From contig OY997596.1 in assembly GCA_963921825.1 (NCBI GenBank), positions 10,235,001 to 10,299,000 on the forward strand: 64,000 bases of DNA. The letters run 5' to 3'. Made by a program: the position numbers and the translations under genes. This document shows positions 20,912 to 31,565 of the stretch, one piece after another. A model generated the notes under the pieces. That model searched no databases. It was not told where the DNA came from and worked only from the letters and a program-made list of their open reading frames with translations. How positions within the stretch are numbered: the stretch's first letter is position 1; the number at the start of each line of letters is the position of its first letter. The DNA is from Erodium maritimum (Eukaryota; Streptophyta; Magnoliopsida; Geraniales; Geraniaceae).

Positions 20912-22353
20912 AAAAAAACAAGTCAATCAATAAACGTAACTGTACATTTGAAAAACATAATTCCCCCACAAAAAAATTAATTAAATAATAGAATACCTCT
21001 GCAGAACCCCTTTCACTATGAAAATGGGGAGTATTCGGGGCCGGCGGATCTCCACCATTTCTATCACCACTTTCATTATTCCTATTTACATTAGGTGGTG
21101 GATGTTGAGCAACATTATCTTCCTCCCTAACACGGGGAGTACCCTCCCTCCGTATGTGACTCATTCCAAATGACTCACACTGTAATTCATCACCGACTCT
21201 TCTGTTCACCAATGCAGTATTCCATCCAATCAAAGACGGTCACGCCCTAGGAACCTCACACGTGCTGACTTCAACACGATCAAGATAAAACAACTGCATC
21301 ATTGAAAGGAAAAGACATGTCACATGAATATACCATAAGAGTTTATTAAATATAAAATACAACACATTAAAATGAAAAATAAAACTTACCAACAAGAGAG
21401 TTATTGATCCAGAAAAACTCTTTGAACCTTCGGGTTGATTTAACCAGATTTTTTTTGTATCCACAAGTTTCTTGACTAAAAACTTGCACCAATTAAAGTC
21501 TTGTATGTGAGATACATCAACAATAGAACGGAAGCATGACTAATTCACATAACCCTCATTCCCAGAATCGATCATGCAAGTCACAAACAACATCATGAAG
21601 TTTCTTTTGAAATCATCTCCCCCTTGAAGTTGCTTCTTCATCTGATCAACCAACTGCTTACTGGTGATAAGATGCTTGATCTCGCCTTTGTCTTTTGTAT
21701 CGAACTGTCGCTGCCACAATTTAAGTTCATCACTACACAGGGTGGCCAACTTATCGACTATGGCGTCGCGCACACCATTTGGGATGCCCAAAGTTTCATG
21801 CACTTCATTCTCTGTGATACGCAATTTGGCATCTGGCAATTCCAATGATGAGCTAAGATGATTATACTTAGACACCAGGTAATATCCAATCTTGCTTGGA
21901 ATGATCTTCACAGCCAAATGAAGAATGTGCCCAAACCCAATTTCGCGCACTGCTTCTTGTTGGCGTTTATTCAAACTCTCCACCAACTCAACCAATCTCT
22001 TTGGAGATGACCTGGTCTTCAATATAGCATCCACGCCAACCTTATCAGATAACGGGACAACTCTATCAGACTCACAACCCTTGGTGCGCTTAACATTCTT
22101 CTTCTCAATAGCTAATTCTCCACTTCTCTTCTTTCCAGCTTTAGCAGGTCGGACAGCTAGATCGAGACATTCACGAACCTCAGCTACCTTCTTCTTCTTA
22201 ATTGAAAGTCTTTGTTTATTTTTATTCTTAATAGACTTCTGCTCCTTCAACATATTAGCAAGAGTCGTATTTCCTTCACCAACATCAGCCTCTGTGGATG
22301 GCCTATCCATTAAAAGAAGAGGTACCACTGTATCCGGAGTTTTATCTATAATT

Positions 22354-22800
22354 CGCAAACAAGGGTTAGCATTTCAGAAAAATAGACAATATACAAAAAC
22401 ATTGCATATTCACGAGAAAGAAAAACAGTGACCGCAAACAAGATACTATATATTCGCAAAATATAAATTCACTATCCGCAACTACATAAATCTAATTCGC
22501 AAAACATATATTCACTATCCGCAAACAAGGTAAAGCATATTATCAAAACAGGTCAAACAATAACAGGGTATGCATCAACTACAAAACACATCTGCAAACC
22601 AAACTGTTCATATATGCATACAATAAACATACGCACATACCAAATGCAGGATTATTCAAAACTGTTTCTCAAACAAGAGTGCGCACACTCGCAAAACATA
22701 AATTCTTTATCCGCAAATTGGGTAAAGAATAATCGCAAAACATGAATTCATTATTCGCAAAACAGAAAAACAAAGTCCGCAAAACAAGATACTCGCAACA
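22354..22800 (+). repeat. 22-bp-phased array in intron 1 of the Ulp1-like gene
   Basis: Units at 22433, 22455, 22477 (CGCAAC), 22498, 22520 and 22542 (ATCAAA), then 22690, 22712, 22734, 22756 and 22778, spaced 21-22 bp; an isolated unit lies at 22354. The intervening 22560-22680 is degraded. Confidence 0.9.
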
Positions 22801-23048
22801 CAGAAACCCCAAAACCTCAACCAACAACTTGGTTTTCCTCACAAGTAGATCAAAATCATCTCATAGTTGAATAATTTCATGGTATTTCATTATTCACTTG
22901 AAATGGTGTACACTAAAAGCAAAACACAAGCACTCTGAAAACATAGCACCTATAAAAAATCCGCAAACTACAAACACTATATTCTCAAATTACCTGATTC
23001 GCTGTCCCTATTGCAGAATGTTGTAGATTCAGCAACCTTGTTGTTCAT

Positions 23049-23483
23049 TCTCTACAAACGGATTACTATAATCAAAAAGCTAGATAACCAAACGAACAAG
23101 ATTGAATCAAAACCCTAAAAACACCAAAAATTGTAACTCACCACAATGAACTATTGAAATTCACTTCGAAATCGCGTAGAAGACGAATATCAAGGCAATG
23201 GAAGCTCAAAAAATCAGATTCCGAAATGTTCGTTTCGCTAAAAACTCGATTCTGCAAGTGTTTTGGTGAGCACGAAACGTTTCTGTGCGAACGGGTAGAT
23301 AAAAGTACGTTTATACCCCCGAACCATAGCAGATCATTTGAAATGAATCCCACGCGCGACTTATTTACGACGCGTGCCACTGATGACGCGTTCAAATCTG
23401 CGCCATCGCGAAATTCACATCGGACGGCCATCACGCAGTGCGCAGGTTCGTACCAAATCAGGTGGTTCGCACCTGATTGCTCT

Positions 23484-23486
<3 letters not shown>
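23049..23486 (-). promoter_or_regulatory. Right terminal region of the MULE and probable promoter of the Ulp1-like gene
   Basis: A CpG-rich stretch (for example acgcgcgacttatttacgac) unlike the AT-rich interior. At its outer edge CAGGTTCGTACC (23443-23454) and GGTTCGCACCTG (23464-23475) form an imperfect inverted repeat, 10 of 12 positions pairing. It then runs into a TA microsatellite. It probably contains the terminal repeat and promoter. I could not check it against the left end, which is not in the window. Confidence 0.5.

Positions 23487-23521
<35 letters not shown>
23486..23521. repeat. (TA)n microsatellite
   Basis: About 18 TA dinucleotides immediately outside the presumed right end of the MULE; a likely insertion target. 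Confidence 0.95.
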
Positions 23522-23522
<1 letters not shown>

Positions 23523-25779
23523 CAAAAGTAATTTTTAAGTAATTTTTTTAACATAATTATTGAAGTGTAGTTGAGGGTATTTTCGTCATTTTAGCTGACG
23601 GAGGGGATTTGAGTTATATTTCGAAACTTAAGGGTATGCATCCGTTAACTTTAAACTTCAGGGTAAACATCAGTTAAATGGGCATGGTTTTTGGTAGGTA
23701 TTGGTAGTTTTCCCTATATAAAAATTTGATTTTTTTATGGTAAATCTTGAAAATTTGAAGGTGAATGAAGGGTAATTTTGACATTTCATGGTTTGAAGAA
23801 CCAATGACATAGTTTTGAAATTTTGATTGTTAGTGAAGGTTTGGACTTTTTACTCTTTTTGGATGAAAAGATAACAGAAAAGTAACAGATTGGTACTAAA
23901 CTGTTATTAAATGTTTGTAATGGTACTAGAAACGAAAAAAAAACAGTCCAGAATATTATAATATAAATAAATTTTATACATGGTATTATATTAAAATTTT
24001 CCATAAAAAATACAGTTTAAGATATTATATTGAAAATAAAACTTTAACACGACATTAAAATAAAATTTTCTTTTTATAAATTTATGAAATTATAATTAAA
24101 ATAATAATAAAATCAATATTAACTCTGTTTAAACTAATATTATGGGTTAAATACAAAATATTACCCTAAAGTTCACGTACAAATAATTACCCTAAAGTAT
24201 TAGTCACTATTAATCAAGTACCGGATAAATTTTAGATCAAATTTTCGACATTTTTCGATTCATAAATACATGTAAATAATTTGTGACTAATTCATAAGGT
24301 ATAAAAATGATCTGTGATCAATTCAAAAAGGCATATACATTACATGTGACCAAAACTTAGGATACCTGATTTGAACACTTTTAAACTTTGGGCAATTTAC
24401 TATTCGTAACCAACATTTAAGTAGGGGTGGCTAAATTACCTGTCCCCGACGAAGACCCGATATCCCCTCTGCCGCTAGCCTTCCACTGGGCGGATGGCGG
24501 GATGACCGGCAAGGATTGTTGGGATGGATTCAACGATGACGGCTTCATATGTGTTCAAACGAGAGTCTAGGGATTAAACCTATATATTTCAGTCTTTCTT
24601 TACATCTGAAACCTACCATGGTTGTTTCTGAATGCTTTTGTTCTTAACTTTCATAAGAAGAAAAAATGGTTAAAATTTGTCCATCTCTGTATCTTGTTTG
24701 TGAGTAATTTCGTTTGCAAATTTTATTTTCAAGACCTGTATGAATATGCCGCAATTTTGTCTGTGTGGGGCTAGGGATCGGGTCGGGTATACCCGCCCCG
24801 TTGGTTTAAGGGATTTTTTTTTCATTTACCCCTAATACTACTGTAGAACATTTCCTTTTAACCTAATTGTTTCCGTTTCTCTTTATAACCTTATTCAAAT
24901 GGGTGAATTATCTTTATAACCTTATTATATGTTTGATTTTGAAAAAAGACCTTCATGGTTAATGAAAGCTTCGTATACCTCTTTTTCCCTGCAGTTTTCA
25001 GCAAAGCCCCTAATGTTTTGGTAGGGTTGACCCGAAACCTAAAAGTAAAAATCCAACCTAGTTGAGAAACGAGCACCGTCGTCGACCACCACAGCCCCGA
25101 GTGTCGTCCACCGAGCCTTGTTCCGACCATGTTGTGTTCTTCTTCAAGCCTTTGTCATGCTCTTCGTGTCTGCCAATAAAGTAAAGCCCAAGTGAGCAAC
25201 CCAAGCTTGCATTTGTATTTTCAGTTCTAGGTTTGAGATAATTTTCTAATTGTGGATGGGGAAAGCAGTATATTATGTTTTAATATGTATAAACTTAGTG
25301 AATTAAACAAAGGATTGGAATGGGGTGGTTTAATGGGAGCTTAGATGCGTTTTTTCATGGTTGTGGGCACTTTCCGTATTGCACGAACTAGTACCGACGA
25401 TCGAGGGAATAAAGTTGTCGATCAGGAATGACATAGAGTTTTTTCCGTTTTGGTAATCGTCGCTGATCGACAGGACAATCCCAGCGATCTCCAGGTGACA
25501 TGTAAGGACCTAAAGCCAATTTATCCGATCAATTGGCCTAACCCGTCGAACGACGAATGACATATTAGTCCATGGTTCCAAAATCGTCGATCGTCAGGAC
25601 AAATCAGGCAATCAAAGGATGACCTATTATTCCATGTCCCATATCTTGTCGATCAATGACCCAAAAACCATTGATCGCCAGATGACATATAATTGCATGT
25701 TCCAACCCCGTCGATCGCCGGACCACATGTGTCGATCGATTGTATGCATCTTCCTAAATGAACCTGCTAATTTAATAAT
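23522..25779. other. Intergenic, AT-rich, decayed repeats
   Basis: No gene seen. Short open frames are AT-rich and lack recognisable domains. From 24422 to about 24835 a segment begins TAGGGGTGGC and ends in ACCCCTA with an internal GGGTCGGGTATACCCGCCC, resembling a small hAT-type MITE. The flanking 8 bp do not match, so I do not call it firmly. Around 25551-25740 there is a degenerate repeat of about 62 bp. Confidence 0.45.
25551..25740 (+). repeat. Degenerate ~62-bp tandem repeat with CGTCGATCG cores
   Basis: About three units can be aligned, each with a gatgacatattagtccatg-like start and a CGTCGATCG or TTGATCGCC core. Related CGATCG-rich phrases recur near 30870-30980 and 34750-34990 without clear periodicity. 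Confidence 0.5.
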
Positions 25780-27819
25780 ATGTCTCTATTGTTAATTACT
25801 CAAGTTAATAAGGTTGTAATTGTTACAGGAATGGGTGAAGTTGAAATCCTTGCTACTTACGGTGGGGAATATAAGCTATGGGATGGGAATTATAATTGGA
25901 TATCAACAAACAATAAACTTATTAGCCTTGTTGTTGATTATAGTGCCAATGCAACATTGAACGACCTCCTGTATTCTATAATCGGGGTGAAGGAAAATGA
26001 TACATAATTGAAACTTAGTTACATACTTTTTATGCTCAGTTTTAGAGGAGTTATCCCGCCAATTGAGATTATAGATGATATGGATGTTCGGGCTTTAGTA
26101 TTAGAAAACAGGAACCTAGTTTCTAGAACCATGTTACGTGTAGAGCTGATCAACAAAGATATCAGTGGTGCAGAAGTTGAACCGGTGGTCCACGGTAATA
26201 CGGTAGTAGCTGAACGGTTGTAGTTGAACCGGTTGTTGATGAACCTGTTGTAGTTGAGTATGGTGAATATGACCATGTTGAGCATGATAGTTATTTTAAT
26301 GTGGATATTTTTAGTCGTACAGAGAATGTTGCTAACCTAGTTATTCGGCGTGAACGTAAAGCATGTCATTCGGAAGCACAAGCATCATCTCTTACGCCAC
26401 CATCGGTAAGTTTGGATAATATCAAAGAGAACGGTCAAATGGTGGAGTATGTTTATGGAAACCAGTAGTTTCCGTTAGATATAGTGGATCCAGAACAAAC
26501 CATGATCGATTTTAGAGATGGGTCAAATTTAGTAATTGGTAAAGAGTTTATATGCAAGAAAGCAATGATTCAGTATCTAAAAGATATTGCAAGGAAGGGT
26601 AATTTTAGGATAAAGTGAGATACATCTTCAAAGTTGTTATACATTGGAAAATGTCATGGTGCTAATTGTAGATGGAGAGTGCATGAAGGGAAAAAAATAT
26701 GGGATTGAATAAATTCTCCATTAGAACCTACGTGTCTTGCATACTTGTTTGTCCAGTGAACGCAACTCCCAACAGAGTCAAGTAAGTACGGAAACGATTG
26801 CTAGTATGTTGGTTGCAGAATATAGTAGAAGAAAAAAGATGTTCACTCCAAGGCAGATTCAAGACCGTTTGAAGAGTATAGGGTATGGCGCCATAAAATA
26901 CTGGAAAACTTGGAAGGCAAAAGTATTGGAAAACATTAAACTTGTAGGGAATCCTGATTTAAGTTATGGATTACTCTCTGCTTATTTGCATCAAGTTTAG
27001 AAGATGAATTCAAGCACAGTAACTCATTTTGAGGTGGATGTAGAGAGTAGATTTAAATATGTTTTCATAGCGTATCGCTCATGCATTGACATATTTAACC
27101 TCGTCTTGAGAAAGGTTATTGTAGTAGATGGTACGTGGTTGAAAAAAAAGTATAAAGGGGTAAAGCTAATTGCAACAAGGAAAGATGGTAATCATCACCA
27201 ATATCTTGTTGCTTGGGCTATGGTTGACTCCGAAAATAACGCTTCATGGACATAGTTCTTCACGAAGTTGATGCTGGAGATACCGGATGAGGAGGACTTA
27301 GTTATCCTTTCTGATAGATGTAGAATTATCATCAATGCAGTGTCAACCGTCTACCCAAATGCTCAACATGGCCATTATATGTGGCATCTCTCCCAAAATG
27401 TCAAAACTCATTGCCTTTGTGTTGGAAAGTTCTCAAAGTCAACGTATTTTTTCAAGAAAGCTGCTGATGCGCACACAATGAAAAAGTTCAATGTTGCATA
27501 CGAAGAGTTGAAAGAATTTTTCCTCAATGCGGCGGAGTATCTGGAGACAACGAACATAGATTGTTATCAATGGGCTCACTCTGAATGTGCTCAGTATGAT
27601 ATCATAACAACGAACGATTCTGAGTCTATCAACAATACAATACAAACAGAGAGAGAGTGGCCTCTGATTGAGCTGTTAAACACCATGCAGAAAACAAATA
27701 TTCAGTGGTTCATGAATCATATAGATTTGATAGACAAATTACTTGTAGCTGAATCGCCTGTAATTCTGAAGGCGGAGAGTATCATTTCAAAAAGGAACGC
27801 CAAAGCGAAGGAAATGTGA
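25780..27819 (+). pseudogene. MuDR-type Mutator transposase pseudogene
   Basis: A second, older Mutator transposase of the MuDR class, distinct from the FAR1-type copy at the left. Visible parts are an N-terminal region with a YGGEYKLW phrase (25780-26007), an acidic linker, the zinc/DNA-binding module CHGANCRWR ... LHTC (about 26650-26750), and the MULE core with VVDGTWLK (about 27125), YLVAWAMVDSE and ILSDRC (about 27310). The HxxC motif has Tyr for Cys (HGHYMWHL, about 27375), and the C-terminus has TTNDSESIN. Several in-frame stops (26005, 26221, 26998, 27253) and at least two frame changes between 26200 and 26740 show it is dead. No terminal repeats or target duplication were found. Confidence 0.83.
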
Positions 27820-28365
27820 ATAACACCACTGAACTTAAAGTTGTCACTAGCGCGTCCATCTCCCTGGCCTCCAACATCGCACTCTCCTCGACCCCTCTCT
27901 CGATTCTGGATATGGCTAATCGAGTGGGTCTTTTTTTTATTTTTTTCAGATTTCGTCTTTATAGGGTCAATGACTAGTGAGCAGAGAATTATGGATTTTT
28001 CCAGGGAAGGAAGAAACCCCGATTCACGTATATCCTCCCAATACAACTATTGCAGTCTAAGTTCGATCGCTTTACCCCCGAGATGCAGGGTTTAGGCACT
28101 ATCGTGCACAGGACTTCCAGTTCCATCTTCTCTTCCCCCATATTTCCTTCCTGCCTATATGCGTTTTAATACCGCCTGTGACGGTTTTGGTATTACAAAA
28201 AATGCGAATGGTTTTTATCTGTATTTGTTATTTATTCGTGGCCAAAAAGGTTGTTCCCTGACACATATCAATGTATTTGAATTTTGATATATAAAATTAC
28301 ACACTTTTAGTCCAAAAAAAAATTGAGAAGGTGTTCTGTACAATTCCCCCCTGATCAAATACCAT
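27820..28365. other. Spacer between MuDR pseudogene and phosphatase gene
   Basis: No gene recognised. A C/T-rich patch (27850-27910) and AT-rich sequence lead into the phosphatase promoter. Confidence 0.4.
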
Positions 28366-28372
28366 TATATAA
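28366..28372 (+). promoter_or_regulatory. Probable TATA box of the phosphatase gene
   Basis: TATATAA, followed by a C/T-rich leader with ctctcttctctgttctctc, typical of plant 5' UTRs. The transcript start would be near 28400. Confidence 0.45.
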
Positions 28373-28619
28373 CTCCTTTTAATCCAATCGAGCAATACAA
28401 TTGGAGATACTCCTAGTCTCTCGCCTCACGATTCCCAAAACCCTAGTCAGACCTCTCTTCTCTGTTCTCTCATATCAGCTCCATCTCCGATCCCGGCGCC
28501 GGACCAACAGCGTTCAACCCAAGCGCGACCTCCTCTCCTCTCCGATCTCTTTCTCATCTCATTGCCTCCGGTTTCAGATCTCCCTATCACAAGCCAACCA
28601 CAGGCGTATCTTACTTCTG

Positions 28620-29114
28620 GTACCGTACCCCACATTACTTCTCTTCATTCTGATTGTGAACATTGTTTCACTTTCCGCCATCCGATCACGAAATAAATAT
28701 TTGATCTGCGTTTTTCAGATATCGATTTATTTGCCATTGGGTTCTTCACACATACTGATTATTTGTTTTTGATTAATCCTGTTTTTCCTGTTTTGAATTG
28801 CTTTTAGGGTTTTTTTGTAATGTGAATCGTGTGTATAAGGTTTGGTTTGGAGGATCAATACTTCTCTTCATTCTGATTGTGAACATTGTTTGAGTTTGAG
28901 CCATCCCATCACGAAATAAATATTTGATCTGCTTTTTTCAGATATCTGTTTATTTGCCATTGGGTTCTTCTTCACAGATACTGATTATTTGTTTTCGATT
29001 AATGCTGTTTTGAATTGCTTTTTGGGTTTTCCTGTAATACTAATTTTGTGTCTAATTCTTGTAATGTGAATGGTGTGTGTATAAGGTTTGGTTTGGAGGA
29101 TCAATACTTCATAG
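28620..29114 (+). other. Putative 5'-UTR intron of the phosphatase gene
   Basis: A donor at 28620 (ttctg|gtaccg) and an acceptor at 29114 (cttcatag|ctcata) would remove the duplicated AT-rich segment and place the leader 30 bp before the ATG. This is a sequence-based guess without transcript support. Confidence 0.4.
28636..29107 (+). repeat. Tandem duplication of ~223/249 bp in the phosphatase leader
   Basis: Copy 1 (28636-28858) and copy 2 (28859-29107) both start tacttctcttcattctga and end gtttggaggatcaa. They share cacgaaataaatatttgatc and tatttgccattgggttcttc. Copy 2 carries a short extra stretch near 29030-29065. Confidence 0.9.
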
Positions 29115-29143
29115 CTCATACCCTCTCAGAGAAGTTATTGACA

Positions 29144-29683
29144 ATGGATCATTATGCTGGGTCAATGAAGAAGCAAATATCAGCTGTTCTACGGGCCCTC
29201 AATGTGACCAGAGCCTACAAAGAGGACAAGGATCCTTGCCAGATTGAAGATGGCCTCTTCCTAGGTTCTGTTGGAGCGGCCGGTAACAAGGATGAGCTGA
29301 AAAAGTTAAATGTTACCCACATCTTAACTGTGGCCAATTCATTGGTTCCTGCACATCCAGATGATTTTGTCTACAAGATAATTCCTGTCAAGGACAGGGA
29401 ATATACAAATATGACCGAGCACTTTGAAGAGTGTTTTGATTTCATAGATGAAGCTAAAGCAACGGGCAGTGGTGGTGTGCTGGTTCATTGCATGGGGGGA
29501 ATGTCCAGAAGTGTGACTATTGTTGTTGCTTATCTGATGAAGAAGCGTGGTTTGAGTGTATCTCAAGCTTTGAAGCATGTGAAGAATGTGCGCTCAAAGG
29601 CATCTCCAAACACGGGTTTCATGTTGCAGCTGCAAGATTATCAAAAATCTCTTGAATCAAATTCTGGGGAGAAGACTGATTGA
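29144..29683 (+). CDS. DsPTP1: Dual-specificity protein phosphatase, DsPTP1-like (179 aa)
   Basis: A small plant dual-specificity phosphatase, expected to remove phosphate from Tyr and Ser/Thr of MAP kinases. The signature HCX5R is at residues 115-122 (VHCMGGMSRS), with nucleophile Cys116 and Arg122. The likely general acid is Asp84 (VKDREYTNM). Other conserved blocks are GLFLGSVGAA, HILTVANSL, FVYKIIPVKD, VAYLMKKRG and ASPNTGFMLQLQDYQ. I start at 29144 because the protein then aligns with DsPTP1; the frame is open back to 29015, but that part reads as leader. The length is close to the family norm (about 200 aa), with a shorter N-terminus. The coding region has no introns. My recollection is that plant DsPTP1 genes carry coding introns, so this may be a retrocopy; that needs checking. 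No disabling mutations are seen. Confidence 0.9.
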   Translation: MDHYAGSMKKQISAVLRALNVTRAYKEDKDPCQIEDGLFLGSVGAAGNKDELKKLNVTHILTVANSLVPAHPDDFVYKIIPVKDREYTNMTEHFEECFDFIDEAKATGSGGVLVHCMGGMSRSVTIVVAYLMKKRGLSVSQALKHVKNVRSKASPNTGFMLQLQDYQKSLESNSGEKTD

Positions 29684-31565
29684 TGAATACATTATGGTTT
29701 CCTTTAGTTGCATATCTATTTGATAGGAAACTATGCTTTTCTTTTTTGTTAAGAGCACAGTTATCCCGACATTGATAATATTTTGTTTGAAAATATTCTA
29801 AGTGTCGAGGTTTTATCTGGTAATTGAAGGGCACTAAGGCCTGCATGTAGTCATTTTTATTGATTAGCGGTCCGAATTTAAGAATAGAGAAGCCTCATTT
29901 TTTTAATTCATTTTGAAAAAATGGGGCTTTTTTGGGATCTGCTATCTCATGGATGAAGTATGATATCTGGACTGGAAATACACTTGTACTTGTCATTTAG
30001 CTTGTTTTGTTAGTATTATCTTATGTCCGTTTTCTTTCTGCCTGTTTTTGGTTGCATGCTAAATTTATTTCTCTGATTAGGCTAGCCATGGAATTGCTAA
30101 AGTTGATTATGTTTAAGCTTCTGAATCCAAGTTCTATTGACTAGGACTAATCGCAGAGGGCATGAGACCGGGAAATAGGCAGGCATTGACATCTGGTGGT
30201 GTCAGTTCGGATTTCAGACCCACTGGCATGACTCCTGCCATTGAAACCTGAGACCGAGAGTTTCGACCCCAGAACTCGGTTTTGGAAAAGGAATTCTATC
30301 GGGTAATCAGTAAAATCGGACCCTGATATCACTTACCACTCGACTTCCATATCGTTTGTTGATGTGGTAGTGAGATCAACAGTGTAGGACGTTTTGAGAG
30401 TTTGCAAGCAACCAAACCCTAATTTCTCAGTGATGAAACGAGTTTTTCTCAATCTTGGCATCAGTGATGAAACGAGTTTTTCTCAATCTTGGGCGATTCT
30501 CACTTGTAGGACGAAGAATTTATCGTCTAATGAATGCCCCGCCAAGAGATCTGGAAGGGGATCACCCATCTCTGACTTAAGAAATCCCAGAAGATGAAGA
30601 ACCACGAGATGAAGAGTCTTCAGGAGAAGAAGAGCCACCAGATGACGACTATCCCATCAAAGCGGATAGTAAAGAGTATGGTTATGCGGGTGACATCGAA
30701 AAAATCGAAAGCAGTGATGAGGCATCCCGACATTCTACGCAACAACTCTAGACACTAATGACAACGAGGAAGATAAAAAGAAAGAGTAATTGTGGTCACA
30801 ATATGCTTATTGAATGTTTTTTTTATGAATGTTTTGTTATCATGTATAGCGGGAACTGGTGATCGTCCAGTAGTTGTGGACGATCAAGACTATGCACAAT
30901 TAAATGTACTCGATTGACCAACGTATTCAGACGATCGAGACTCATAGTAGACCTATACCAAATAAATACAGACGATCATGATTAACAGTGGAAACACATA
31001 ACTCAAAACTTCATATTAAACATCTGACATATTATACACAACCCTTCTTGTTACAGAGACCAACACATCTTGAAAAATTAGTGGTCTTACCGATATGAAC
31101 TTGTGCAATGTTACTTTAATCTTGTGGTGGGGATGTGAATGTCACTATGAATTCTTTAAGTTACATCATGAGGTGATCCTCGGTAGCCAATTTCACTATT
31201 GTCAAGTCCGCTTTATCGACGTTTCTAATCTTATCCATCAGTTGTATCACATTTAAATGGATCTATATTGTATTTAAGTTTCTCGAATTTTAACAACCTT
31301 CGCTCATGATGAAGTTCCAGCAGTTGTTATGCAATAATCTGCTCACATTGAATCTCCCTCGCAGATGGAACTTCTCGGGCATTCCGATTGTTATGAATAA
31401 TCGGGTTTGTGTGGATTTACAGAGATGTGAAGATTAGGCGAAGATCAATTAGGTATTTATAAGTGAAGAGGTGGGGTTGAATTTGGGGTTATTAGATGGT
31501 AATGTAAGGAATACATTCATTCCCTTCCCAAGAAGATATTCATTTGTTCAGTATGCCTATCATGT
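29684..31565. other. Intergenic, no intact gene
   Basis: The phosphatase 3' UTR is probably within the first 200 bp. Around 30429-30500 a roughly 33-bp stretch (gatgaaacgagtttttctca) is duplicated in tandem. At 30595-30752 one frame reads as an acidic coding-like fragment (DEESSGEEEPPDDDYP) ending in a stop, possibly a gene or transposon remnant. The rest is AT-rich with nothing recognisable. Confidence 0.4.

Larger units (their letters stand above)
17377..23048 (-). pseudogene. Ulp1-like (C48) cysteine protease gene of a MULE, with six premature stops
   Basis: The gene joins an N-terminal plant-mobile-type domain to a SUMO-protease-like C48 domain, as in KAONASHI-type MULE genes. Exons on the minus strand are 23048-22994, 22345-21390, 21293-20997, 20247-18845, 18755-18578, 18486-18388, 18065-17928, 17830-17636 and 17556-17377. 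The sum is 3501 bp (1167 codons) and all phases agree. Exon 2 has the conserved region with GFGHIL and TLGIPNG. The C48 triad is visible: His 18036-18038 (SNHFTL; Phe replaces the usual Trp), Asp 17985-17987 (IIIDN), Cys 17711-17713 (MDCGVY). In-frame stops lie at 21540, 21240, about 20204, 19762, 18874 and in exon 5 (GCATGAATT). The exon 7 acceptor reads ctacaa where ctacag would keep frame. All are C-to-T or G-to-A type changes. The start ATG at 23046-23048 is my choice; the short first exon is plausible but unproven. Confidence 0.83.
1..23486 (+). mobile_element. Large Mutator-like element with transposase, four small ORFs and an antisense Ulp1-like gene (left end outside window)
   Basis: I group this span as one element for three reasons. 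It pairs a FAR1/MULE transposase at the left with an antisense C48/Ulp1-type gene at the right, an arrangement known from plant Ulp1-carrying MULEs such as Arabidopsis KAONASHI. The same 21-22 bp CGCAAA array occurs in non-coding segments from about 166 to 22800. That array stops at the right: I see only isolated CGCAAA hexamers in the following 40 kb. The right end probably lies where a CpG-rich terminal stretch with an imperfect hairpin meets a TA microsatellite at 23486. I cannot see the left end or a terminal inverted repeat pair, so the outer boundaries are inferred. Three solo LTRs (about 9.7 kb together) inserted later. That the pieces form a single element is inference. Confidence 0.72.

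Noticed and set aside
23443-23475. Helitron 3' end hairpin
   Set aside because: No CTRR terminus follows, no Rep/helicase is present, and the element encodes a MULE transposase.
24422-24835. hAT-type MITE with TAGGGGT/ACCCCTA ends
   Set aside because: The 8-bp flanks do not match and inverted similarity fades after seven bases; kept only as a remark.
28401-28772. 123-codon frame ahead of the phosphatase
   Set aside because: It covers the pyrimidine-rich leader and the putative leader intron, with no domain; treated as 5' UTR.
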